This document shows positions 34,023-42,177 of a DNA stretch of 64,000 bases, one piece after another. The notes beneath the pieces are model-generated. The model made no database searches, had not been told where the DNA came from, and saw only the letters and a list, made by a program, of their open reading frames with translations. Numbering within the stretch: position 1 is the first letter of the stretch; each line of letters begins with the position of its first letter. The DNA is from Oceanihabitans gracilariae (GTDB taxonomy: Bacteria > Bacteroidota > Bacteroidia > Flavobacteriales > Flavobacteriaceae). A program made the translations under genes and the position numbers. Where the stretch lies: contig NZ_JBHULM010000001.1 in NCBI RefSeq assembly GCF_042684485.1, positions 124,001 through 188,000 on the forward strand. Reading direction: 5' to 3'.

Positions 34023-34062
34023 TGACATCGTGTCAGTCATTTTGTATTGGCATAATCATTGA
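34023..34062 (+). promoter_or_regulatory. Sigma-54-like promoter with upstream dyad for dnaK
   Basis: TTGGCAT-N5-TTGA (34047-34062) matches the -24/-12 sigma-54 pattern in TGGCA and the GG-N10-G spacing, missing only the last C. Directly upstream, TGACA-TCG-TGTCA (34023-34035) is a perfect dyad, overlapped by a second, ATGAC...GTCAT (34022-34040). No TANNTTTG element is evident. This suggests a dedicated heat-shock-type control rather than the housekeeping sigma. Confidence 0.5.
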
Positions 34063-34146
34063 CTTATAGATACCGAACAAAAAAAATAAATATCAACACT
34101 GAGGTTTTCGTGCAAACGGAAATGAAATAAATAAATTAGAAATATT

Positions 34147-36051
34147 ATGAGTAAGATTATTGGAATCGATTTAGGTACAACCAACTCTTGCGTTTCTGTA
34201 ATGGAAGGTAATGAAGCAGTTGTAATCCCAAACGCAGAAGGTAAGCGTACAACACCTTCTGTTATCGCTTTTGTAGAAGGAGGCGAAATTAAAGTTGGAG
34301 ATCCAGCAAAACGTCAAGCAGTTACAAACCCAATAAACACCGTTTATTCTATTAAACGTTTTATGGGTAATAAATATTCTGAATCTAAAAAAGAAGCAGA
34401 AAGAGTACCATATAAAGTGGTAAAAGGAGATAATGATACTCCTAGAGTAGATATTGATGGTCGTTTATATACACCTCAAGAATTATCTGCAATGATTCTT
34501 CAAAAAATGAAGAAAACTGCTGAAGATTATTTAGGACAAGATGTAAGTGAAGCAGTAATTACAGTTCCTGCATATTTTAATGATGCACAACGTCAAGCTA
34601 CTAAAGAAGCTGGTGAAATTGCTGGTTTAAAAGTACGTAGAATTATCAATGAGCCAACAGCAGCAGCTTTAGCTTATGGTATGGATAAAAAAGGAACAGA
34701 CCAAAAAATAGTAGTATTTGATTTTGGTGGAGGAACACATGATGTATCTATCCTAGAATTAGGAGATGGTGTATTTGAAGTACTTTCTACAGATGGAGAT
34801 ACACACTTAGGTGGTGATGATGTAGATCAAAAAATTATCGATTGGTTAGCAGATGAGTTTAATGCTGAAGAAAGTATTGACTTACGTAAAGACCCAATGG
34901 CTTTACAACGTATTAAAGAAGCTGCAGAAAAAGCAAAGATTGAATTATCATCTTCTGCACAAACCGAAATTAATTTACCTTACGTTACAGCTACAGCTAG
35001 CGGACCAAAACACTTAGTACGTACTTTAACTAAAGCTAAATTTGAGCAATTAATTGACGATTTAGTAAAACGTACTATTGAGCCATGTCAATCTGCATTA
35101 AAATCTGCAGGTTTATCAAAATCAGATATCGACGAAGTTATTCTTGTTGGTGGTTCAACACGTATTCCAGCAGTACAACAAGCTGTTGAAAAATTCTTTG
35201 GTAAAGCACCAAGTAAAGGAGTAAACCCAGATGAGGTTGTTTCTTTAGGAGCAGGAATTCAAGGTGGAGTATTAACAGGAGATGTTAAAGATGTATTACT
35301 TTTAGATGTAACACCTTTATCTCTTGGTATTGAAACAATGGGTAATGTAATGACAAAACTTATTGAGGCAAATACAACTATTCCTACTAAGAAAAGTCAA
35401 GTATTCTCTACAGCAGCAGATAACCAACCTTCAGTAGAAATTCATGTTTTACAAGGGGAACGTTCTATGGCTGCAGATAATAAAACAATTGGACGTTTTC
35501 ACTTAGATGGTATTCCACCAGCACAACGTGGTGTTCCTCAAATTGAAGTAACTTTTGATATTGATGCAAACGGAATTATTAAAGTTTCTGCAACAGATAA
35601 AGCTACAAACAAAACACAAGATATCAGAATTGAAGCTTCTTCAGGATTAACAGAAGAAGAAATTCAAAAAATGAAAGCAGACGCAGAAGCAAATGCAGAA
35701 GCAGATGCAAAAGCAGCAGAAAGCGCTCAAAAATTAAATGAAGCGGATTCTATGATTTTCCAAACGGAAAAACAATTAAAAGAATTTGGTGATAAATTAT
35801 CTGATGATAAAAAACAACCTATTGAAGCAGCTTTAGAAGAACTTAAAAAAGCATACGAAACTAAAGATTTAGAAGTAATTACTCCTGCTTTAGATAAAAT
35901 TAACGAAGCTTGGAAAGTAGCTAGCGAAGAAATGTACAAAGCACAAGCAGAAGCACAAGGTGGTGAAGCACCAGGTCCTGATGCAAACGCTGGAACAGAT
36001 GCTAACGAAGGAAGTGACGTTGAAGACGTAGACTTTGAAGAAGTGAAGTAA
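34147..36051 (+). CDS. dnaK: Molecular chaperone DnaK (Hsp70)
   Basis: The 634-residue protein has the Hsp70 signature IGIDLGTTNSCVSV at 4-17, phosphate-2 motif DFGGGTHDVS (with His where many have Phe/Thr), VGGSTRIP, the interdomain linker VLLLDVTPLSL and a C-terminal substrate-binding domain followed by a disordered Gly/Asp/Glu-rich tail ending EEVK. It folds and protects proteins in the cytoplasm with DnaJ and GrpE, whose genes are not in the window. The gene is monocistronic, with an unusual promoter region upstream and a hairpin-rich repeat region with a terminator downstream. Confidence 0.97.
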   Translation: MSKIIGIDLGTTNSCVSVMEGNEAVVIPNAEGKRTTPSVIAFVEGGEIKVGDPAKRQAVTNPINTVYSIKRFMGNKYSESKKEAERVPYKVVKGDNDTPRVDIDGRLYTPQELSAMILQKMKKTAEDYLGQDVSEAVITVPAYFNDAQRQATKEAGEIAGLKVRRIINEPTAAALAYGMDKKGTDQKIVVFDFGGGTHDVSILELGDGVFEVLSTDGDTHLGGDDVDQKIIDWLADEFNAEESIDLRKDPMALQRIKEAAEKAKIELSSSAQTEINLPYVTATASGPKHLVRTLTKAKFEQLIDDLVKRTIEPCQSALKSAGLSKSDIDEVILVGGSTRIPAVQQAVEKFFGKAPSKGVNPDEVVSLGAGIQGGVLTGDVKDVLLLDVTPLSLGIETMGNVMTKLIEANTTIPTKKSQVFSTAADNQPSVEIHVLQGERSMAADNKTIGRFHLDGIPPAQRGVPQIEVTFDIDANGIIKVSATDKATNKTQDIRIEASSGLTEEEIQKMKADAEANAEADAKAAESAQKLNEADSMIFQTEKQLKEFGDKLSDDKKQPIEAALEELKKAYETKDLEVITPALDKINEAWKVASEEMYKAQAEAQGGEAPGPDANAGTDANEGSDVEDVDFEEVK

Positions 36052-36052
36052 G

Positions 36053-36181
36053 CAGAGAGCCGAGTTTCTTTTTTAGAAACTGGTGCGAATCGCTTATGCT
36101 CACGCAGGTGAGTATCTCAGAGAGCCGAGTTTCTTTTTTAGAAACTGGTGCGAATCGCTTATCCCAAATCTATTTTGGGAT
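36053..36181. repeat. Two-copy composite hairpin repeat after dnaK
   Basis: A 45-bp module occurs twice with perfect identity (36053-36097 and 36118-36162), period 65 bp. Each copy contains the hairpin AGTTTCT-T5-AGAAACT and a GCGAATCGC near-palindrome. Each copy is followed by a different small hairpin: CTCAC-GCAG-GTGAG (36099-36112) after the first, and ATCCCAAA-TCTAT-TTTGGGAT (36161-36181, overlapping the module end) after the second. Pairing is kept while sequence differs. It lies between the dnaK stop and the terminator at 36207. Confidence 0.8.
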
Positions 36182-36206
36182 CTTAAAAGTTGAAACTTAA
36201 ATACAT

Positions 36207-36242
36207 AAAAAACGCAATCATTAACTTGGTTGCGTTTTTTTT
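36207..36242 (+). terminator. Intrinsic terminator of dnaK
   Basis: An 11-bp stem (36207-36217 with 36230-36240) with a T run. It lies 156 bp past the dnaK stop because the composite repeat is in between. Confidence 0.85.
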
Positions 36243-36450
36243 ATAATTATATGTGCTATTTATTTTGCAATGAATTAATAGCAGTGAGAATGTATTAAAA
36301 GCTAAAAAGTAATTAATAGCATCCTGCCAAGCTGGTTTGTCACAAAAAATGAAGCTTTGTATAGAAGTATTATGCCTCTTTATTATAAAGGAAATAACTA
36401 GGAATGTAATCTTTGTGGCATCTAAGTAATTTAACTACTATAAATAAAAA

Positions 36451-36483
36451 ACTATGCACGCATAGTAAATTTTCTTATATTTG
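36451..36483 (+). promoter_or_regulatory. Palindromic operator and -7 element before the nitronate monooxygenase-like gene
   Basis: ACTATGC-AC-GCATAGT (36451-36466) is a perfect dyad. Ten bases later comes TATATTTG (36476-36483), a good TANNTTTG element, 69 bp before the ATG. No -33 TTG is present, so the palindrome occupies that place. The shape suits a MarR- or TetR-type dimer. The rest of the gap (36246-36450) shows no other feature that I can support. Confidence 0.55.
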
Positions 36484-36551
36484 TAAAACACTATTAATAA
36501 GTAGTCAATTTTAGTTTAATTAAAAAATTCGCATTTTGATGTGATATTACT

Positions 36552-37499
36552 ATGGAAACCAAACTTACACAACTTTTAAATATAAAATATCCAATTATTC
36601 AAGCTCCAATGTTTTTAGTTTCTAATACTGCAATGGTAATAGAAGCAATGAAAGGAGGAATTGCAGGCTGTATTCCTGCGCTTAATTATAGAACCTTAGA
36701 TGAGTTAAGAGTAGCTATTAAAGAATTAAAAGCTGCAAAAGTAGAAGGAGGATCTTTTGGGTTTAATTTAATTGTAAACAAATCGAATATAAAATACAAA
36801 GAGCAATTAAGAGTGCTTTGTGAAGAAGGATGTGACTTTATTATTACCTCACTTGGTAGTCCAGAAGAAACCATAAACAAAGCACATGCAGTTGGTATTA
36901 AAGTTTTTTGTGATGTAACCGATTTACGTTTTGCCAAAAAAGTGGAAAGCTTAGGAGCAGATGCAGCAATTGCTGTAAATAATGAAGCAGGAGGACATAG
37001 AGGAAACCTTTCTCCAGAAGAGTTAACAAGCCAATTAAGTAAAGCCTTAAGTATTCCTGTAATTTCTGCAGGAGGAGTTGGTTGTAAAGCAGATATTGAT
37101 AAAATGCTAAGTTATGGAGCAGAAGGAGTTTCGGTTGGTAGTCCGTTTATTGCTTCTGTTGAAGCTGGAGTTACACAAGAATATAAACAAGCTTGTGTAG
37201 ATTATGGAGCAGAAGATATTATTATGACCCAACGTATTTCTGGTACACCTTGTACTGTAATAAATACACCTTATGTTCAAAAAATAGGAACAAAAGAAAC
37301 GTGGTTAGAATCTGTTTTAAATAAGCATAAAAAACTGAAAAAATGGGTGAAAATGATTCGTTTTTCAATTGGTATGAATGCCACAACTAAAGCAGCAACA
37401 CAAGCTACTTATAAAACCGTTTGGGTTGCAGGACCAAGTATTGAGCATACTAAAGAAATTTTACCAATTAAAGAGATTGTTGCAAAGCTAACTACTTAA
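36552..37499 (+). CDS. NAD(P)H-dependent flavin oxidoreductase / nitronate monooxygenase family protein
   Basis: The 315-residue protein is a TIM-barrel FMN enzyme of the 2-nitropropane dioxygenase group: N-terminal IKYPIIQAPMF, VNNEAGGHRG (about 142-151, region of the catalytic His), VISAGGVG and GAEGVSVGSPF, the FMN-phosphate loop. Members oxidise nitronates or reduce enoyl/quinone-like substrates with NAD(P)H, and the substrate cannot be assigned. It is monocistronic, with a palindromic operator over its promoter and a terminator after it, suggesting an inducible detoxification role controlled by a regulator encoded elsewhere. Confidence 0.9.
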   Translation: METKLTQLLNIKYPIIQAPMFLVSNTAMVIEAMKGGIAGCIPALNYRTLDELRVAIKELKAAKVEGGSFGFNLIVNKSNIKYKEQLRVLCEEGCDFIITSLGSPEETINKAHAVGIKVFCDVTDLRFAKKVESLGADAAIAVNNEAGGHRGNLSPEELTSQLSKALSIPVISAGGVGCKADIDKMLSYGAEGVSVGSPFIASVEAGVTQEYKQACVDYGAEDIIMTQRISGTPCTVINTPYVQKIGTKETWLESVLNKHKKLKKWVKMIRFSIGMNATTKAATQATYKTVWVAGPSIEHTKEILPIKEIVAKLTT

Positions 37500-37526
37500 T
37501 AAATAGAGTAGTTTAATTATTATATT

Positions 37527-37562
37527 AAAAAGGTTTTCTTTAAAAAGGAAACCTTTTTTTTT
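37527..37562 (+). terminator. Intrinsic terminator of the nitronate monooxygenase-like gene
   Basis: A 10-bp stem (37527-37536 with 37549-37558) with a T run continuing to 37562, 28 bp past the stop. Confidence 0.82.
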
Positions 37563-37681
37563 GTTTAAACATATTGTTTTTTAGTGGTTTATATTTTTGA
37601 TTGTAAAAAAAAGTGTTCGTTTTATTGTAACTTATAATGCTATTGATCGTCTTATTTTCAATCAATCAAAATCAAAAACTT

Positions 37682-39439
37682 ATGAAACAGCAAATCAAAT
37701 TTCATTTCAGTAAAACCAATGCAATTCTCTTATTCGCATTATTATTTTTTTTTAACCTTAGTTTTAGTCAAGTAAAAGAAGCACAAATCACCAAATTAAT
37801 TAATACCTATACAGCATACAATTATTTTAATGGTTCTGTTTTAATTGCCGAAAACGGTAAAGTTCTTTATAAAAAAGGCTTTGGTTATGCCAATATGGAA
37901 TGGAATATTCCTAATGCAGCAAATACCAAGCACAGGTTAGGTTCTATTACCAAACAATTTACAGGAATGCTAATTCTTCAATTAGCAGAAGCAGGTAAAA
38001 TAGACTTGCAGGCTCCAATAAGTACTTACCTACCAGAATATCCAAAAGAAACAGGAGATATTATTACAACACATCATTTATTAACGCATACTTCCGGAAT
38101 ACCTAATTACACTTCTTTTCCAAACTTTTTTAAAGATAAAAGCAGAAATCCATACACACCAACAGAGTTTATTAAAGAATTTTCTACAATGGAATTAGAG
38201 TTTACTCCTGGAGAAAAATTTAGCTATAGTAATTCTGGCTATTTTCTGTTAGGTGTTTTAATCGAAAAAATTTCAGGAAAAAGCTACGAGCAAATGTTGC
38301 ATGAAAAAATATTCACTCCTTTAAATATGAAAGATTCTGGGTATGACCATCATGAAACTATTTTAAAAAACAGAGCTACTGGCTATGAGCAACAAGCAGG
38401 AGATTTTAAAAATGCTGCGTATCTAGATCTGTCTATTCCTTATGCAGCAGGATCTTTATATGCTACAGTAGAAGATTTATACCTTTGGGATCAAGCCTTA
38501 TATACCAATACATTAGTTTCTAAAGAATTTATGGATCTATATTTTGGTAAGCATATTACAACAGGAAATAGTCATTATGGTTATGGCTGGTCTATAGGAA
38601 ACTCCAGTATTGGGGATTCTAATACTAAAATAGAAACCATGAGTCATGGTGGCGGAATTAATGGTTTTAACACCTTAATAAGTAGAGCTCCAAAAGATAA
38701 GTCTCTAATTGTATTATTAAACAATACAGGAGGAGCACCTCTTAACGAAATGACCAAAGCTATTCGTGGTATTTTGTATAACAAAGCTTATAGTTTTCCT
38801 AAGCAATCTGTAGCAACTGCTTTGTATAAAGAAATAGAAGCTAACGGAATAGAATCAGGAATAACCTATTTTAATACCATTAAAACGTCTAGCGATTATA
38901 CATTAAGAGAAAGAGAAATGAATGCTATTGGTTATAAATTATTGCAAACAGAAAAAGTAGATGAAGCTGTAAGCGTTTTTAAACTTATTGTAGATGCTTT
39001 CCCTACATCTTCTAATGCATATGATAGTTATGCCGAAGCATTAATGATTCAAGGAAACAACGAACAAGCAATTGTAAACTATCAAAAATCTGTAGAAATA
39101 AACCCAAATAACCAAAACGGAATTACTAATTTAAAAAAGCTAGGTGCAGATGTTTCTAATTTGGTTAAAGAAGTTGTAGTAGCAGATGAAATTTTACAAA
39201 GCTATGTTGGTAAATACCAATTAATGCCAGATTTTATAATTGAAGTTTTTAAAGAAGGAAACCAACTTAAAACACAAGCAACAGGACAACCGGTTTTTCT
39301 CATTTTTCCAAAATCAGATAACGTATTTTATTTAAAAGTTGTAGAAGCGCAATTAACCTTTAATACCAATGCAGTAGGAGAGGTAGAAAGTGTAACCCTT
39401 TTACAAGGAGGAAGAGAAATAACAGGAAATAAAATATAA
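37682..39439 (+). CDS. Secreted serine hydrolase (class C beta-lactamase/penicillin-binding type) with TPR-like and C-terminal beta domain
   Basis: From the ATG at 37682 the protein has 585 residues with a Sec signal peptide cleaved near SFSQ (residue 30); the longer open frame from 37637 adds residues with no signal features. The beta-lactamase-fold domain (about 36-365) has SITK (Ser88, Lys91), YSN (Tyr182, Asn184) and HGGGING. A helical region with one TPR-like unit (about 455-500) and a DUF3471-like beta domain (about 510-585) follow. Relatives are D-aminopeptidases, esterases or cell-wall enzymes; beta-lactam resistance should not be assumed. It has its own terminator. Confidence 0.88.
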   Translation: MKQQIKFHFSKTNAILLFALLFFFNLSFSQVKEAQITKLINTYTAYNYFNGSVLIAENGKVLYKKGFGYANMEWNIPNAANTKHRLGSITKQFTGMLILQLAEAGKIDLQAPISTYLPEYPKETGDIITTHHLLTHTSGIPNYTSFPNFFKDKSRNPYTPTEFIKEFSTMELEFTPGEKFSYSNSGYFLLGVLIEKISGKSYEQMLHEKIFTPLNMKDSGYDHHETILKNRATGYEQQAGDFKNAAYLDLSIPYAAGSLYATVEDLYLWDQALYTNTLVSKEFMDLYFGKHITTGNSHYGYGWSIGNSSIGDSNTKIETMSHGGGINGFNTLISRAPKDKSLIVLLNNTGGAPLNEMTKAIRGILYNKAYSFPKQSVATALYKEIEANGIESGITYFNTIKTSSDYTLREREMNAIGYKLLQTEKVDEAVSVFKLIVDAFPTSSNAYDSYAEALMIQGNNEQAIVNYQKSVEINPNNQNGITNLKKLGADVSNLVKEVVVADEILQSYVGKYQLMPDFIIEVFKEGNQLKTQATGQPVFLIFPKSDNVFYLKVVEAQLTFNTNAVGEVESVTLLQGGREITGNKI

Positions 39440-39461
39440 AACAATTAGGCTTATTTATACT

Positions 39462-39493
39462 AAAAACCCTTGATGCTATTCAAGGGTTTTTGT
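39462..39493 (+). terminator. Intrinsic terminator of the serine hydrolase gene
   Basis: A 12-bp perfect stem (39462-39473 with 39480-39491) with a 6-nt loop and T-rich tail, 23 bp past the stop. Confidence 0.88.
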
Positions 39494-39616
39494 TTTTGAT
39501 GCAGTAATATTTAGCTATTGCTATTAAATATCTACTTGTAATTTTACCTAAAAGCCTCTGTAATAAAAATGTAATCCATCTTTTTAAAAATTTTATTTAG
39601 AATTGTTATAAATAGT

Positions 39617-39647
39617 TTGGTCGTTTTGTAATACATATATATTTTTG
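39617..39647 (+). promoter_or_regulatory. Bacteroidota-type promoter of the TonB-dependent receptor
   Basis: TTG (39617-39619), a 20-nt spacer and TATTTTTG (39640-39647) fit TTG-N20-TANNTTTG, 33 bp before the ATG. I could not identify a convincing Fur box. Confidence 0.65.
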
Positions 39648-39679
39648 CGCTTATTTAAAAATAGTCTAAATAAGAATTA

Positions 39680-42079
39680 ATGAAAAGTATTATACCATTT
39701 TTAGCTTTTTTCTTGCTAACAAGCGTAGCGTTTTCACAAAACGCAAGCATATCTGGAACAGTTACAGATAATAACCAAACACCTTTATTAGGAGTTAATG
39801 TGTTACTAAAAAACACTTCTAAAGGATCACAAACCGATGAAAACGGAAAGTTTGAAATTAATAAACTTCAAAATGGAGATTATGTAATTTCTATATCTTA
39901 CTTAGGGTTTAAAACCAAAGAAGTACAAGCAACAATAACTAACAACCAAACTTTAGAACTAGGAAATATTACCCTTTTTGAAGGGAATGAAATTTTAGGA
40001 GAAGTTGTTTTAGAAGGTAATCGTAGAAATAAATTCTCAAGAAAGAGAACAGCTTATGTTTCTAAAATGCCTTTAAAAAACATTGAAAACTCTCAGGTAT
40101 ATAATACTATTACTAATCAATTAATGATTTCACAATCGGTGAATACCTTTGAAGATGCATTAAAAAATGCTTCAGGTATTAGTAAATTATGGTCTTCTAC
40201 AGGAAGAAGTGGTGATGGAGCAGGATATTATTCTAGTAGAGGTTTTTCGGTACAACCACAATTAGTTAATGGTGTTGCTGGTATTACTAACGGATTTATA
40301 AATCCTTCAAACGTAGAAAGAGTAGAAGTTATTAAAGGTCCTTCTGGTACTTTATTTGGTAGTACAGTTACATCTTATGGTGGATTAATAAATATTATTA
40401 CTAAAAAGCCATACAATACAACAGGTGGTGAAATTTTAGTTTCTGGCGGAACTAATGATTTTGCAAAATTAAATGTAGATGTAAATGTTGCTGCTAATGA
40501 TAAGTTTTCATTACGATTAAATGGAGGTTTTCAACAAGAAGATAGTTTTCAAGATGCTGGTTTTAAAAAATCGGTATTTATAGCTCCATCTATTTCCTAT
40601 AAATTAAACAATAACCTAACGTTTAATTTCTCTTATGAAGCTTCTGCTAATGAGCAAACCAATGAAACATTTCTATTCTTAAATAGATATGGACCATTAG
40701 CTTTTGACTCTATTGAAGATTTAAACTATGATACCAACTTATCTTTTACAAATGATGATGTAACTATAGATAATGTAACGCAAAACTATCGTGGTGAAGT
40801 GGCTTGGAAAATTTCAGATAACTGGTCTTCTCAAACACTTATTGCTGGTGGTTTAGCTAAGTCTTTAGGTTTTTATACGTATTTATGGAATGCTGCAGAT
40901 TATTCAGATCCTAATGCTCCTGTAGGAACAGAAAATTTTAGCCTATATGCACAAGATACAAATGCTAGAACCAAAACGGTTAACCTACAACAAAATTTTA
41001 CAGGTACCTTTAAAATTGCAGGATTAGAAAATAAATTATTAGTTGGTTTTGATTACTTAGACTCTAAAATTATAGACAATAGCTCTAATTGGGGATATTT
41101 ACATACTATAAACTTAAATGGAGATTTAATTTATGGTGAGCCAGAAATTAATGCAGACAATTTAAATGCTGCGCTTTCTGGTTTAGGTTTTGTTGATAGT
41201 GATGTGCGTCAAAATGTACTTGGTGCTTATGTTTCTGATGTTATTAAAATATTACCTTCTTTATCTGTAATGGGAAGTGTGCGTTATGATAGATTTGACT
41301 ACCAAGGTGATAGAAATACCAACACAGATGATGATACAGAATATACTGAGTCTACTTTTTCTCCAAAATTTGGTGTTGTTTACCAACCCATTTTAGATAA
41401 GGTTTCTGTATTTGCTAATTACCAAAATGGTTTCTCTTATGTTAATCCGCAATACATCACAGACTTTACAACAGGAGATGTGTCTTTACAGTCTTATGAT
41501 GTAGAACAAGCAAACCAATTTGAATTTGGTGTAAAAACAAATTTATTAGACAGTAAACTAGAAACTACATTAAGTTTTTATAATATAAATGTAGATAACA
41601 AGTACTACTGGGCAACACAAACACAAGATGTAGAAGTTAATAGTAAAGGTGTAGAATTAGAAGTAAATGCAAACCTAATTGAAGGTTTAAATATTCATAC
41701 TGGTTTTAGTTATAATGATTCTGAAATTACAAATTCTCCTTCTGCAACCTTTTTAGAAGGTAACAGATATGGTGAATCAGGACCAGAATTTACTTATAAC
41801 TTTTGGGCAGATTATAAGTTCTTAGGAAACTTTGGTGTAGGAGCTGGTTTTAATGGTCAATCAGAGTATGATACTATGGTAGATTACAAAGCAGTAACAG
41901 GAAGTTTTTATATTCCTTCTTATACTATTTTTAATGCATCTGCTTATTATGATACAGATAGATTTAGAATAGGAGTTAAAGCAAATAATCTAACAGATGA
42001 AACGTATTATTCTGGTTGGAGTACAGTAACACCACAACAAACAAGAACGTTTTTAGGTACTTTTAGTTATAAGTTTTAA
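39680..42079 (+). CDS. TonB-dependent siderophore-type receptor
   Basis: The 799-residue outer-membrane protein has a signal peptide (about 1-19, ending AFSQN), a carboxypeptidase-regulatory-like domain (about 22-100, SGTVTDNNQTPLLGVNVLL) common in Bacteroidota receptors, a plug domain with ERVEVIKGPSGTLFGS (about 213-228), and a beta-barrel ending in a terminal Phe (GTFSYKF). The shape and size match ferric-siderophore receptors of the FhuA/FoxA group rather than SusC proteins, and no SusD gene is adjacent. The PepSY membrane protein gene follows, as in many iron-uptake loci. The exact siderophore is unknown. Confidence 0.92.
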   Translation: MKSIIPFLAFFLLTSVAFSQNASISGTVTDNNQTPLLGVNVLLKNTSKGSQTDENGKFEINKLQNGDYVISISYLGFKTKEVQATITNNQTLELGNITLFEGNEILGEVVLEGNRRNKFSRKRTAYVSKMPLKNIENSQVYNTITNQLMISQSVNTFEDALKNASGISKLWSSTGRSGDGAGYYSSRGFSVQPQLVNGVAGITNGFINPSNVERVEVIKGPSGTLFGSTVTSYGGLINIITKKPYNTTGGEILVSGGTNDFAKLNVDVNVAANDKFSLRLNGGFQQEDSFQDAGFKKSVFIAPSISYKLNNNLTFNFSYEASANEQTNETFLFLNRYGPLAFDSIEDLNYDTNLSFTNDDVTIDNVTQNYRGEVAWKISDNWSSQTLIAGGLAKSLGFYTYLWNAADYSDPNAPVGTENFSLYAQDTNARTKTVNLQQNFTGTFKIAGLENKLLVGFDYLDSKIIDNSSNWGYLHTINLNGDLIYGEPEINADNLNAALSGLGFVDSDVRQNVLGAYVSDVIKILPSLSVMGSVRYDRFDYQGDRNTNTDDDTEYTESTFSPKFGVVYQPILDKVSVFANYQNGFSYVNPQYITDFTTGDVSLQSYDVEQANQFEFGVKTNLLDSKLETTLSFYNINVDNKYYWATQTQDVEVNSKGVELEVNANLIEGLNIHTGFSYNDSEITNSPSATFLEGNRYGESGPEFTYNFWADYKFLGNFGVGAGFNGQSEYDTMVDYKAVTGSFYIPSYTIFNASAYYDTDRFRIGVKANNLTDETYYSGWSTVTPQQTRTFLGTFSYKF

Positions 42080-42115
42080 AAAGCACGTTATCTATAAATA
42101 TAGTATATAATTATC

Positions 42116-42168
42116 CTGTCTGGAATGTAAAATTAGTTATGGTTTTATGTTCTAGACAGTATTTATTT
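42116..42168 (+). terminator. Hairpin between receptor and PepSY genes, possible weak terminator or attenuator
   Basis: A 10-bp stem (42116-42125 with 42150-42159, one G-U) with a 24-nt loop, followed by TATTTATTTTA rather than a clean T run. It may allow partial read-through into the PepSY gene at 42178. Confidence 0.45.
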
Positions 42169-42177
42169 TAAAAAATA

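Noticed and set aside
36053..36181. Possible CRISPR from two identical 45-bp copies
   Set aside because: Only two copies with a 20-bp gap, hairpins inside the repeat, and no cas genes. Kept as a composite repeat.
37682..39439. Beta-lactam resistance gene
   Set aside because: SxxK, YxN and HxG motifs are shared by many esterases and peptidases, and the TPR-like and beta domains point away from a dedicated beta-lactamase.
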